6,285 nt of DNA, taken from Cytophagia bacterium (GTDB lineage: Bacteria; Bacteroidota; Bacteroidia; Cytophagales; Cyclobacteriaceae). Shown piece by piece: positions 1 to 6,285 of the stretch; the stretch's first letter is position 1; every line of letters starts with the position of its first letter. The stretch spans positions 1-6,285 of the forward strand of contig JABXIP010000474.1 in assembly GCA_013373005.1 (NCBI GenBank). Reading direction: 5' to 3'. The translations under genes and the position numbers were made by a program. The notes below the pieces were generated by a model. It saw only the letters and a list, made by a program, of their open reading frames with translations. It was not told where the DNA came from and ran no database searches.

Positions 1-534
1 AATGCCGAAAAGTTTTTCGAACATTTTCAAAATCATCCGCAGATAGAGATAGTCTCTGTCTTCACTAATAATAAGTCGGCTGGAGTAATTGAAAGAGCAA
101 CTCGCTACGGTATTCAGCATCATGTATATAACCGAACTTTCTGGGAAACTGGTGAGGAAATCATCGAAATTCTTAAGGAAGAAAAAATCGATTTTATAGT
201 GCTGGCTGGCTTTATGCTTCTTATTCCTGAACAATTGGTAAAAGTTTTCAGCAACAGAATATTCAACATTCATCCTGCCCTTCTTCCAAAGTTTGGAGGC
301 CAAGGCATGTATGGCTCTAATGTGCATAAAGCTGTCAAGGCAGCTGGCGAAACGGAGTCAGGCCTCACCATTCATTTTGTAAACGAGCATTATGATGAAG
401 GAAAGATCATTTTTCAGGAGAAATGTTCACTGGAACCGACAGATTCTGCCGAAGACATAGCAGCCAAAGTGCTGAAGTTGGAACATAAAAATTATCCGAA
501 AGTGGTTGAGCAAGAAGTTCTCAAATCGATATAA
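1..534 (+). CDS. purN: Phosphoribosylglycinamide formyltransferase (GAR transformylase), 5'-truncated
   Basis: Transfers a formyl group from 10-formyl-tetrahydrofolate to glycinamide ribonucleotide, the third step of cytoplasmic purine synthesis. The frame is open from base 1 to the TAA at 532-534, giving 177 visible residues. The start lies upstream: the fragment opens with NAEKFF, which in relatives follows a GSGT-type phosphate-binding loop, so about 13-14 residues are missing and the full protein would be near 190 aa. The catalytic Asn and His are in NIHPALLPKF (visible N89 and H91, equivalent to E. coli N106 and H108), a second conserved His is H125, and the catalytic Asp is D132 in HYDEGKIIF (E. 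coli D144). The loop after the NxH motif (GGQGMYG) is about five residues longer than in E. coli, which fits Bacteroidota PurN. A GTG at 199 is an internal valine codon, not a start. It precedes purH on the same strand by 38 bases. Identification is firm. Confidence 0.95.
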   Translation, partial: NAEKFFEHFQNHPQIEIVSVFTNNKSAGVIERATRYGIQHHVYNRTFWETGEEIIEILKEEKIDFIVLAGFMLLIPEQLVKVFSNRIFNIHPALLPKFGGQGMYGSNVHKAVKAAGETESGLTIHFVNEHYDEGKIIFQEKCSLEPTDSAEDIAAKVLKLEHKNYPKVVEQEVLKSI

Positions 535-540
535 AATCCC

Positions 541-548
541 TACTTTTG
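541..548 (+). promoter_or_regulatory. Candidate Bacteroidota-type -7 promoter element (TACTTTTG) for purH
   Basis: TACTTTTG matches the Bacteroidota -7 consensus TAnnTTTG exactly and sits in the 38-base purN-purH gap, 24 bases before the purH ATG. Transcription would begin near 553-556, leaving a leader of only about 17-20 bases. The partner TTTG (-33) element is not convincing: at the expected 19-21 base spacing (about 516-521) the sequence reads AGTTCT. The call therefore rests on the -7 element and its position. purH could also be read through from purN. Confidence 0.45.
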
Positions 549-572
549 CGACTTAATTAATCCCCTTCGAAC

Positions 573-2102
573 ATGTCGCAGGTAAAAATCAAATCCGCAT
601 TAATCTCAGTCTTTTACAAAGACAACCTGGCCCCAATCATTGAGCTTTTGAAAGCCAACGGAGTCACCATTTACTCAACAGGTGGAACACAAAAATTCAT
701 CGAAGAACAGGGAGCCGAAGTAGTTCCTGTTGAAGACCTAACCAGCTATCCATCAATTTTTGGCGGAAGAGTGAAAACCCTTCACCCTAAAGTTTTTGGT
801 GGAATTTTGCACAGAAGAGATAATGAGGGCGACTTGGGTCAAGCTAAGGAATTCGAGATTCCTTCAATCGATCTGGTGATCGTTGATCTTTACCCATTCG
901 AAGAAACAGTTGCCTCTGGCGCTGCTGAGCAAGACATTATTGAGAAGATTGATATTGGTGGAATTTCCCTTATCAGAGCTGCCGCTAAGAACTTCAAAGA
1001 TGTGCTTATCGTTTCTTCTCGCGAGCAATATTCGGCTGTTGAAACTCTTTTAAAAGAGAAAAACGGATCTACCGACCTTGCCGACAGAAGGAAGTTTGCA
1101 GCTGAGGCATTCGACATCTCTTCTCACTATGATTCTGCCATTTTCAACTACTTCAACCAAGAAGAAGGCCTTGACAAATTCAAAGTAAGTGAGCGTTCAG
1201 GCAAGCAACTGAGATATGGTGAAAACCCGCATCAGGAAGGTCATTTCTATGGCCCAATGGATGAGCTTTTCGATCAACTGAATGGAAAAGAGCTTTCATA
1301 CAACAACCTGGTAGACATTGATGCCGCGGTTTGTCTGATTGAAGAATTTGATGCTTCTGAAAATGCATTCGCTATTCTTAAGCATACCAATGCTTGTGGT
1401 GTGGCCATAGGAACCGATGTGAAAGATGCTTATCTGAAAGCTTTTGAGGCTGATACAGTGAGTGCTTTTGGTGGTGTTTTGGTTTGTAACCAAACCATCG
1501 ACATGGCTGCCGCAGAGGAGTTGAACAAACTTTTCTTCGAAGTATTGATTGCTCCTGCATTCGATACAGATGCGCTTGAATTACTAAAGGGGAAAAAGAA
1601 CAGAATTTTACTCGTTAAAAAGCAAAATTTAACGGCCAAGAAACAATATAAGAGCTTGTTGAACGGTGTTATAGTTCAGGATAGAGATTTGGTAACAGAT
1701 CAGGCTGCCGACTTTAAAACCGTAACCAAAAGAGAAGTAACTGAAGCTCAGAAAAAAGCTTTGGTTTTTGCCTCTAAGGTTTGCAAGCATACCAAGTCAA
1801 ACACCATCATACTCGCTACTGAAAATCAAATGCTGGCAAGTGGTGTGGGACAAACTTCGAGAGTAGATGCGTTGAGACAGGCGATTGAAAAAGCTAAGTC
1901 GTTCAACTTTGAGTTGAAGGGTGCGGTAATGGCCTCAGATGCTTTCTTCCCATTCCCTGATTGTGTAGAAATTGCACATGAAGAAGGAATAGAAGCAGTA
2001 ATTCAGCCAGGTGGATCTATCAAAGATGAACTTAGCATCAACTTTTGTGACGAACACAACATGGCCATGGTATTTACTGGCACAAGACATTTTAAACACT
2101 AA
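573..2102 (+). CDS. purH: Bifunctional AICAR transformylase / IMP cyclohydrolase
   Basis: Catalyses the last two steps to IMP in the cytoplasm: formylation of AICAR with 10-formyl-tetrahydrofolate, then ring closure of FAICAR. At 509 aa it is full length for the family. The N-terminal MGS-like cyclohydrolase domain (about 1-145) shows STGGT (35-39), GGRVKTLHP (64-72) and DIGG (127-130). Residues equivalent to human K66, Y104, D125 and K137 are present as K68, Y107, D127 and K139. The transformylase domain (about 200-509) has LRYGENPHQ (213-221), LSYNNLVDIDAA (241-252), the catalytic Lys-His pair K270-H271 in KHTNACGVA, KSN (408-410), GVGQTSRVDA (424-433), SDAFFPF (455-461) and the typical C-terminal end TGTRHFKH. 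The ATG at 573 places the conserved ALISV strand at residues 9-13, as expected. No Shine-Dalgarno is visible upstream, which is normal for Bacteroidota. A candidate promoter lies just upstream, and mreB follows after 72 bases. Confidence 0.98.
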   Translation: MSQVKIKSALISVFYKDNLAPIIELLKANGVTIYSTGGTQKFIEEQGAEVVPVEDLTSYPSIFGGRVKTLHPKVFGGILHRRDNEGDLGQAKEFEIPSIDLVIVDLYPFEETVASGAAEQDIIEKIDIGGISLIRAAAKNFKDVLIVSSREQYSAVETLLKEKNGSTDLADRRKFAAEAFDISSHYDSAIFNYFNQEEGLDKFKVSERSGKQLRYGENPHQEGHFYGPMDELFDQLNGKELSYNNLVDIDAAVCLIEEFDASENAFAILKHTNACGVAIGTDVKDAYLKAFEADTVSAFGGVLVCNQTIDMAAAEELNKLFFEVLIAPAFDTDALELLKGKKNRILLVKKQNLTAKKQYKSLLNGVIVQDRDLVTDQAADFKTVTKREVTEAQKKALVFASKVCKHTKSNTIILATENQMLASGVGQTSRVDALRQAIEKAKSFNFELKGAVMASDAFFPFPDCVEIAHEEGIEAVIQPGGSIKDELSINFCDEHNMAMVFTGTRHFKH

Positions 2103-2107
2103 TTTTG
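2100..2107 (+). promoter_or_regulatory. Candidate -7 promoter element (TAATTTTG) for mreB, overlapping the purH stop
   Basis: TAATTTTG matches TAnnTTTG exactly, and its first three bases are the purH TAA stop codon. A start site near 2112-2115 would give mreBCD-mrdA a leader of about 60 bases that includes the Shine-Dalgarno at 2159-2165. No good TTTG (-33) element is present at the expected spacing: 2075-2080 reads TACTGG, and the nearest likeness is TTTA at 2073-2076, spaced 23 bases. Because the stop codon supplies the TAA, part of the match is not independent evidence. Confidence 0.4.
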
Positions 2108-2158
2108 ATTAGGCTGGCTTTTTACGAATCATTACATTAGTCAAATTATTTAAACGAC

Positions 2159-2165
2159 AAGGAGA
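2159..2165 (+). promoter_or_regulatory. Strong Shine-Dalgarno sequence (AAGGAGA) for mreB
   Basis: AAGGAGA lies with 9 bases between it and the mreB ATG at 2175, a near-ideal spacing for pairing with the 3' end of 16S rRNA. It supports the choice of ATG 2175. It stands out because none of the other visible starts in the window (purH, mreC, mreD, mrdA) has a comparable purine-rich element, and Bacteroidota use Shine-Dalgarno sequences rarely. Confidence 0.7.
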
Positions 2166-2174
2166 CCAACTCAA

Positions 2175-3203
2175 ATGGGTTTTTTCGATTTTCTTACAAG
2201 TGATATTGCCATTGACCTTGGAACGGCCAATACACTCATTATTCATAGAGATAAAATTGTGGTAGACGAACCGTCTATCATTGCCATAGATAAAAATTCC
2301 AACAAGGTATTGGCCATCGGTAAGGAAGCCATGAACATGCACGAAAAAACGCATGACAACATCAAAACCATCAGACCTCTGAAAGATGGTGTGATTGCCG
2401 ACTTCGAAGCTGCCGAAATGATGATCAAGGGAATGATCAAAATGATCGACCTGAAGAAACGAAGCTTTATGCCTTCTTCTCACAGAATGGTCATCTGTAT
2501 TCCTTCTGGTATTACCGAAGTAGAAAAGCGTGCCGTACGTGACTCTGCTGAGCATGCCAATGCCAAAGAGGTTTATATGATTTATGAGCCAATTGCTGCG
2601 GCTATTGGCACAGGAATTAAAATCGATGAGCCGGTTGGTTCCATGATCGTTGATATTGGAGGTGGTACTACTGAGATTGCGGTAATCGCATTGAGCGGTA
2701 TTGTTTGCGACCAGTCTATTCGCGTTGCGGGTGACACCTTCACCAAAGACATTCTCGATTACATGAGAAGACAGCACAATCTCCTGATTGGTGAGCGTTC
2801 TGCTGAAAAAGTAAAAATCGCTATTGGTTCTGCACTTACAGAGCTAGAAGATGCTCCTGAAGACTACGAAATCAGAGGTCGTGACCTGATGACCGGTATT
2901 CCAAAAGTGATCAAGATTTCCTACTCAGAAATTGCTTTCGCACTAGACAAATCGGTTTCTAAAATTGAAGAGGCTGTGCTAAAAGCACTTGAGATTTCAC
3001 CGCCAGAACTTTCGGCCGATATCTACGACAGAGGTATTTACCTAACAGGTGGTGGTGCTATGCTGAAAGGTCTCGACAAGCGTTTGGCCCTAAAAACCAA
3101 ACTCCCTATTCACATTGCAGACGATCCGTTAAGAGCAGTAGTAAGAGGTACAGGTGAGGCCTTGAAAAACATCAATTCATACAGAGCAGTGTTAATGACA
3201 TAA
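2175..3203 (+). CDS. mreB: Rod shape-determining protein MreB (bacterial actin)
   Basis: Actin-fold ATPase that forms membrane-bound filaments on the cytoplasmic side and guides the elongation peptidoglycan synthase (MreC, MreD, RodA, PBP2). It is 342 aa, the usual length. Visible nucleotide-binding motifs are phosphate-1 DLGTANT (14-20), the connect-1 region with E138 in YEPIAAAIG (catalytic Glu in the family), phosphate-2 DIGGGTTEIAVI (160-171) and the adenosine motif TGGGAMLKGL (291-300). The hydrophobic N terminus MGFFDFL suits membrane attachment, as does the surface loop with SFMP at 97-100. The start is supported by AAGGAGA nine bases upstream and by the standard distance to the phosphate-1 motif. 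It is the first gene of the mre cluster, with mreC starting 9 bases after its stop. It probably has its own promoter at the end of purH. The long reading frame on the opposite strand is judged a shadow. Confidence 0.98.
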   Translation: MGFFDFLTSDIAIDLGTANTLIIHRDKIVVDEPSIIAIDKNSNKVLAIGKEAMNMHEKTHDNIKTIRPLKDGVIADFEAAEMMIKGMIKMIDLKKRSFMPSSHRMVICIPSGITEVEKRAVRDSAEHANAKEVYMIYEPIAAAIGTGIKIDEPVGSMIVDIGGGTTEIAVIALSGIVCDQSIRVAGDTFTKDILDYMRRQHNLLIGERSAEKVKIAIGSALTELEDAPEDYEIRGRDLMTGIPKVIKISYSEIAFALDKSVSKIEEAVLKALEISPPELSADIYDRGIYLTGGGAMLKGLDKRLALKTKLPIHIADDPLRAVVRGTGEALKNINSYRAVLMT

Positions 3204-3212
3204 TCTGAATGA

Positions 3213-4055
3213 ATGGGCCAGCTTCTTTCATTCCTATATCGATTTAGGGCATTCTTTACCTTTTTGCTCCTTGAGGCATTTTGTATTTGGCTCATTGTTC
3301 GGAATAACGATTACCAAAGAAGTAGCTTTTCAAAAACTACGGCAGGTTTGGTGGGTTCAATCAATGAATCTACAGAGAACATCTCTGAGTATTTCAGTCT
3401 GAAAAGAGTGAATCAGGAATTGGCAGAAGAAAATGCCAGACTGAAATCACTATTGCTCTCCAACCCTGCTTTACCATTAGTCAGTTTGAGTCCGCCTCCC
3501 ATTGTCAGCGACTCAACCGACAGTCTCATTTATGAACTGATTCCGGCTGAGGTGGTGCGCAATAGCATTCGCAACACCAATAACACCTTTATGATTAATA
3601 AGGGATCGAATGACGGACTAGAAGCTGGAATGGGAGTAATCAATTCGTTCGGTGTGGTTGGGAAAATTCGGGATGTAAGCAAAAATTACGCTCAGGGAAT
3701 CTCTCTGCTTAACACCAGAAACCCCATTTCGGCCAAACATAAAATCAGTGAAAGAATGGGCACTGTTTTGTGGGAAGGTGTAAATCCGCAAAGAGCCCGA
3801 TTACTTTATTTAACCCCGGATGTTGGAGTAGAAGTGGGCGACACCATAGTTACCTCAAGCTTCAACTCTATTTTTCCAAAGGAGATTATGGTTGGTACCG
3901 TGCGCAGTAGCGAACCAGACAAAAACAACACTTACCTCAATGTTGAGATCGACTTGAGTGTTGAATTCGGAAGTCTTTCGTTTGTGTACGTGATTAAAAA
4001 TCATGTAAAACCTGAGCAAGATTCATTAATCAATACAAACCCACAGCTGTTCTAA
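3213..4055 (+). CDS. mreC: Rod shape-determining protein MreC
   Basis: Inner-membrane scaffold whose periplasmic part contacts PBP2 and helps activate the elongation complex. The 280-aa product has a short cytoplasmic N terminus, one membrane segment at about residues 12-29 (FFTFLLLEAFCIWLIV core), a predicted coiled coil at about 48-83 (LKRVNQELAEENARLKSLL), a proline-containing linker (SPPPIV, 93-98) and a two-barrel periplasmic domain at about 108-263. The barrel carries the family signature INKGSNDGLEAGMGVI (128-143), followed by GVVGKI and, later, GDTIVTSSFNSIFPKEIMVG (209-228). The ATG at 3213 puts the membrane segment at the correct distance from the N terminus. No Shine-Dalgarno is visible, and the start lies 9 bases after the mreB stop, so translation may depend on upstream ribosomes. 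Its TAA overlaps the mreD ATG by one base. Confidence 0.96.
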   Translation: MGQLLSFLYRFRAFFTFLLLEAFCIWLIVRNNDYQRSSFSKTTAGLVGSINESTENISEYFSLKRVNQELAEENARLKSLLLSNPALPLVSLSPPPIVSDSTDSLIYELIPAEVVRNSIRNTNNTFMINKGSNDGLEAGMGVINSFGVVGKIRDVSKNYAQGISLLNTRNPISAKHKISERMGTVLWEGVNPQRARLLYLTPDVGVEVGDTIVTSSFNSIFPKEIMVGTVRSSEPDKNNTYLNVEIDLSVEFGSLSFVYVIKNHVKPEQDSLINTNPQLF

Positions 4056-4567
4056 TGAGTAAGCACGCAATTTTTCTTGGAGTAAGCTTTGTGCTCTTGC
4101 TGAGCCTTCAGGTGCTTGTATTCAGAAACTTTGTTTTTGTGCATGTTGGGTTCACTTTCATTTATCTCTTGTTTCTGCTAAGTATTCCGGTAGATTCAGG
4201 GTTTACAACAGGCATGCTCCTAGGTTTAGTAAGTGCTATCATCGTAGATCTCTTCTATCAGACCTTAGGTATCCATGCTTCAGCGGCCGTTTTCATCATG
4301 TTTGTGAGACCTATCTGGATGAAACTGGTAGTACCCAGAAGTGGATATGAAAGCAACGAGCTGGCAACCGTTGGAAACTATGGAATTAGCTGGTTTTTGA
4401 GCTATGCTGCCCCACTCATCTTCTCTTATTGCTGTATTGTATTTTTTGTTGAAGCAGGATCTTCACAATTCTTTTGGCATACCATAACAAAAGCGCTGGC
4501 TTCCACCGTTGTAACATTGGTATTTGTGGTCTTTACACAGTATCTTTTTTATCCCAAAACGAGCTAA
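4055..4567 (+). CDS. mreD: Rod shape-determining protein MreD
   Basis: Small integral inner-membrane protein of the elongation complex, partner of MreC. The 170-aa product is strongly hydrophobic, with about five or six membrane segments: roughly 5-23, 27-45, 50-67, 72-88, 108-131 and 143-165. The conserved MreD region is the stretch GLLLG-like to D: GMLLGLVSAIIVDLFYQ (53-69) followed by LGIHASAAVF (71-80), with the characteristic acidic residue D65 at the end of a membrane helix. Sequence conservation in this family is weak, so the assignment rests on this motif, topology, length and position between mreC and mrdA. The start codon overlaps the mreC stop (TAATG), which indicates translational coupling. 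The mrdA ATG follows 3 bases after its stop. Confidence 0.93.
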   Translation: MSKHAIFLGVSFVLLLSLQVLVFRNFVFVHVGFTFIYLLFLLSIPVDSGFTTGMLLGLVSAIIVDLFYQTLGIHASAAVFIMFVRPIWMKLVVPRSGYESNELATVGNYGISWFLSYAAPLIFSYCCIVFFVEAGSSQFFWHTITKALASTVVTLVFVVFTQYLFYPKTS

Positions 4568-4570
4568 GCC

Positions 4571-6285
4571 ATGTTAGAAAACAGAAGACTTGTCATTCAG
4601 GGTTTATTCATTTTGGTAGGCGTGGTCTTCCTGGTAAAACTTTTTGCCTTGCAGGTAGCAGATAATACCTACCAGATGAAGGCCGAAAGAAACATTGTAC
4701 ATACTATTGTAGAATATCCTTTCAGAGGTCTGATGTACGACAGAGAAGGGAAGCTCATTGTTTACAATGAGCCAATCTATGACCTCATGGTAGTGCCAAG
4801 AGATGTCTATGTAGCAGATACCGCTGAGTTCTGCAGACTTTTTGAAATTACTGAAGAAGAGTTTCTGGCCAATATGCAAAAGGCAAGGGCCTACTCACCC
4901 GTAAAACCTTCAGCATTTCTGAAGAAAATTTCACATCAGAAATACGCTCAAATTCAAGATCATCTCTATCAGTTCAATGGCTTCTATGCCAACCCCAGAA
5001 CCGTAAGAAAATACACCCAACCTATCTTGGCCAATGAGGTTGGTTACATTGGAGAAGTTAGTCCACGAGATTTGGAGCTAGATACTACAGATTATTACAA
5101 ATCTGGCGACTATAAAGGCCTTACCGGACTTGAACAGTACTATGAGAAAGAACTACGTGGAGAAAGAGGCGAAAGCCGAAAAGTGGTGAATGTAAACGGT
5201 ATTGAAAAAGGTAGTTTTCGTAATGGCGAGTTAGACATTCCATCCGTTCCGGGAAAAAACCTAATTACTACCATCGATCTCGAGCTTCAAGCTTATGCTG
5301 AAAAGTTAATGGCTGGAAGTCGTGGTAGCGTGGTAGCTATCGATCCGGCCACAGGAGAAGTCTTAGTAATGGTTTCAGCACCATCATATGATCCCAATTT
5401 ACTAGCCGGTAAAAACTTCGGTAAGTATTTTGAAGAAATTAAAAACGATACTACCCATCGCTTATTCAATAGAGCCATTCAGGCTAAGTATCCTCCAGGT
5501 TCCATATTCAAAACTGTTCAGGCCCTGATTGCTCTGGATGAAGGCGTAATCACCACCGATGAAAAAATGAAAGTAACCCTTGGGAAAATTGGTGATCATG
5601 CTCCTGCGGGAATGTACGATGTTACCCGTGGAATTGAGCTTTCTTCGAATAATTACTTCAATGAAGTGATGAGACGTATTGTAGTCCAGGGTAGAGATAA
5701 AAGCTATTTTACGGATAGTCATATTGGCTTAGACCGTTGGGCAGATGCGGTTAGAAAATTCGGTTTTGGAAGCAAACTTGGGTTGGACATTAAGGGTGAG
5801 GATCCAGGTCTGGTTCCAGACGCTGATTACTATCACGCTAAGTATCCAAAAGAAAAAGGAAGCTGGGCTTACAGTACAATCTATTCTCTTTCAATCGGTC
5901 AAGGAGAACTTCTGGTTACCCCACTTCAGGTGGCTAACCTTGCGGCCATTATTGCTAACCGAGGCCACTACATAACCCCTCACTTGGTTAAAGCTATAGA
6001 AGAAAATGGAGAAAGGAAGGAGCTTGAATTCGAAAAGCATTATACCGGAAAAGGAGATGAATACTACCCAGCCATTATTGAGGGTATGGTGAAAGCGGTA
6101 AGAGGAACAGCTCAACGCGCCATCATTCCAGACATTACCATAGCCGGTAAAACGGGCACGGCCGAAAACGGACTAAAAGATGAGACTCTTGACCACTCGG
6201 TCTTTATGGCCTTCGCACCAGCAGAAAATCCAAGAATTGCTATTGCTGTTTATACTGAAAATGCCGGTTGGGGAGGAAGAGCCTC
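4571..6285 (+). CDS. mrdA: Penicillin-binding protein 2 (elongation transpeptidase), 3'-truncated
   Basis: Class B penicillin-binding protein that crosslinks peptidoglycan during lateral elongation together with RodA and MreBCD. The frame is open from ATG 4571 to the window end, giving 571 visible codons and two extra bases; perhaps 40-70 residues are missing by comparison with family lengths. A single membrane segment lies at about 7-29. The pedestal domain follows, with FRGLMYDREGKLIVYNEPIY (51-70), then NEVGYIGEVS (155-164) and GLTGLEQYYEKELRGERG (183-200). The transpeptidase domain starts near 250 (GSVVAIDPATGEVLVMVSAP). The catalytic motifs are all present: SxxK as S311-I-F-K314 in PPGSIFKT, SxN as S358-S-N360 in ELSSNNYF, and KTG as K527-T-G529 in AGKTGTAE. 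GQGELLVTPLQVAN (443-456) is also typical. The start three bases after the mreD stop, without a Shine-Dalgarno, suggests coupled translation. The pedestal motifs and the mre context favour PBP2 over the division enzyme PBP3. Confidence 0.96.
   Translation, partial: MLENRRLVIQGLFILVGVVFLVKLFALQVADNTYQMKAERNIVHTIVEYPFRGLMYDREGKLIVYNEPIYDLMVVPRDVYVADTAEFCRLFEITEEEFLANMQKARAYSPVKPSAFLKKISHQKYAQIQDHLYQFNGFYANPRTVRKYTQPILANEVGYIGEVSPRDLELDTTDYYKSGDYKGLTGLEQYYEKELRGERGESRKVVNVNGIEKGSFRNGELDIPSVPGKNLITTIDLELQAYAEKLMAGSRGSVVAIDPATGEVLVMVSAPSYDPNLLAGKNFGKYFEEIKNDTTHRLFNRAIQAKYPPGSIFKTVQALIALDEGVITTDEKMKVTLGKIGDHAPAGMYDVTRGIELSSNNYFNEVMRRIVVQGRDKSYFTDSHIGLDRWADAVRKFGFGSKLGLDIKGEDPGLVPDADYYHAKYPKEKGSWAYSTIYSLSIGQGELLVTPLQVANLAAIIANRGHYITPHLVKAIEENGERKELEFEKHYTGKGDEYYPAIIEGMVKAVRGTAQRAIIPDITIAGKTGTAENGLKDETLDHSVFMAFAPAENPRIAIAVYTENAGWGGRA

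Noticed and set aside
199..534. GTG at 199 as the start of a short 111-aa PurN
   Set aside because: The same frame is open back to base 1 and encodes the upstream part of the PurN fold, so the GTG is an internal codon and the real start is outside the window.
890..1639. Several 60-75 codon minus-strand open frames across purH
   Set aside because: They overlap each other and the strongly supported purH, and none has a recognisable domain or start signal.
2060..2069. Perfect 10-base palindrome CATGGCCATG near the end of purH
   Set aside because: It lies inside conserved PurH coding sequence (NMAMV) with no second copy nearby; most likely a by-product of the codons.
2104..2145. Imperfect inverted repeat (TTTGATTA and TAGTCAAA) in the purH-mreB gap as a terminator or operator
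   Set aside because: The arms are eight AT-rich pairs with one G-U pair and a 26-base loop, and there is no following T run. It would be too weak for an intrinsic terminator and is compatible with chance.
2421..2447. Three copies of ATGATC at close spacing in mreB
   Set aside because: They encode the Met-Ile steps of a helix (MIKGMIKMID) and the spacing is irregular; no sign of a functional DNA repeat.
2109..2777. A 222-codon open frame on the minus strand opposite the start of mreB
   Set aside because: It lies almost wholly antisense to the clear and highly conserved mreB, its translation resembles no family I know and is rich in His, Asn and Arg as expected of a complementary-strand shadow, and no promoter or ribosome site supports it.
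4474..4665. A 63-codon plus-strand open frame bridging mreD and mrdA
   Set aside because: It overlaps both well-supported genes in another frame, has no recognisable product, and is explained by chance.

Overview
The window is a compact stretch of bacterial housekeeping genes, all on the + strand. It carries the last two kinds of purine-synthesis enzyme (PurN, PurH) followed directly by the rod-shape/elongasome cluster mreB-mreC-mreD-mrdA. Both ends are cut: purN lacks its start (roughly 13-14 codons by comparison with family members) and mrdA lacks its 3' end. No mobile elements, CRISPR, tRNA/rRNA, toxin-antitoxin or phage genes were seen, and no stretch over 72 bases lacks a gene.

The organism is most likely a member of Bacteroidota, perhaps of the Cytophagales type; the genus cannot be told from this sequence. 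The reasons are: (i) the protein flavour, such as the GGQGMYG loop of PurN and the SVFYKDNL and KHTNACGVA segments of PurH; (ii) two exact matches to the Bacteroidota -7 promoter element TAnnTTTG, one in the purN-purH gap and one at the purH-mreB junction; (iii) the absence of Shine-Dalgarno sequences before four of the five visible starts; (iv) the purH-mreBCD-mrdA order, which I recall from Bacteroidota genomes. Base composition looks moderately AT-rich and even throughout, with no sign of recent transfer.

Layout: 1-534 purN (3' part); 535-572 short gap with a candidate promoter; 573-2102 purH; 2103-2174 gap with a candidate promoter overlapping the purH stop and a strong Shine-Dalgarno; 2175-3203 mreB; 9-base gap; 3213-4055 mreC; 1-base overlap (TAATG); 4055-4567 mreD; 3-base gap; 4571 to the window end, mrdA (PBP2). 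The next gene downstream would be expected to be rodA, but it lies outside the window.

Functionally, PurN makes formylglycinamide ribonucleotide and PurH carries out the last two steps to IMP, both using 10-formyl-tetrahydrofolate. MreB forms the cytoplasmic actin-like filaments, MreC and MreD link them to the membrane and periplasm, and PBP2 crosslinks new peptidoglycan during elongation. All visible catalytic motifs are intact. I do not see an undescribed system here. The points worth a second look are regulatory: the promoter-like elements, the single strong Shine-Dalgarno placed before mreB, and the linkage of purine synthesis with cell-wall elongation.
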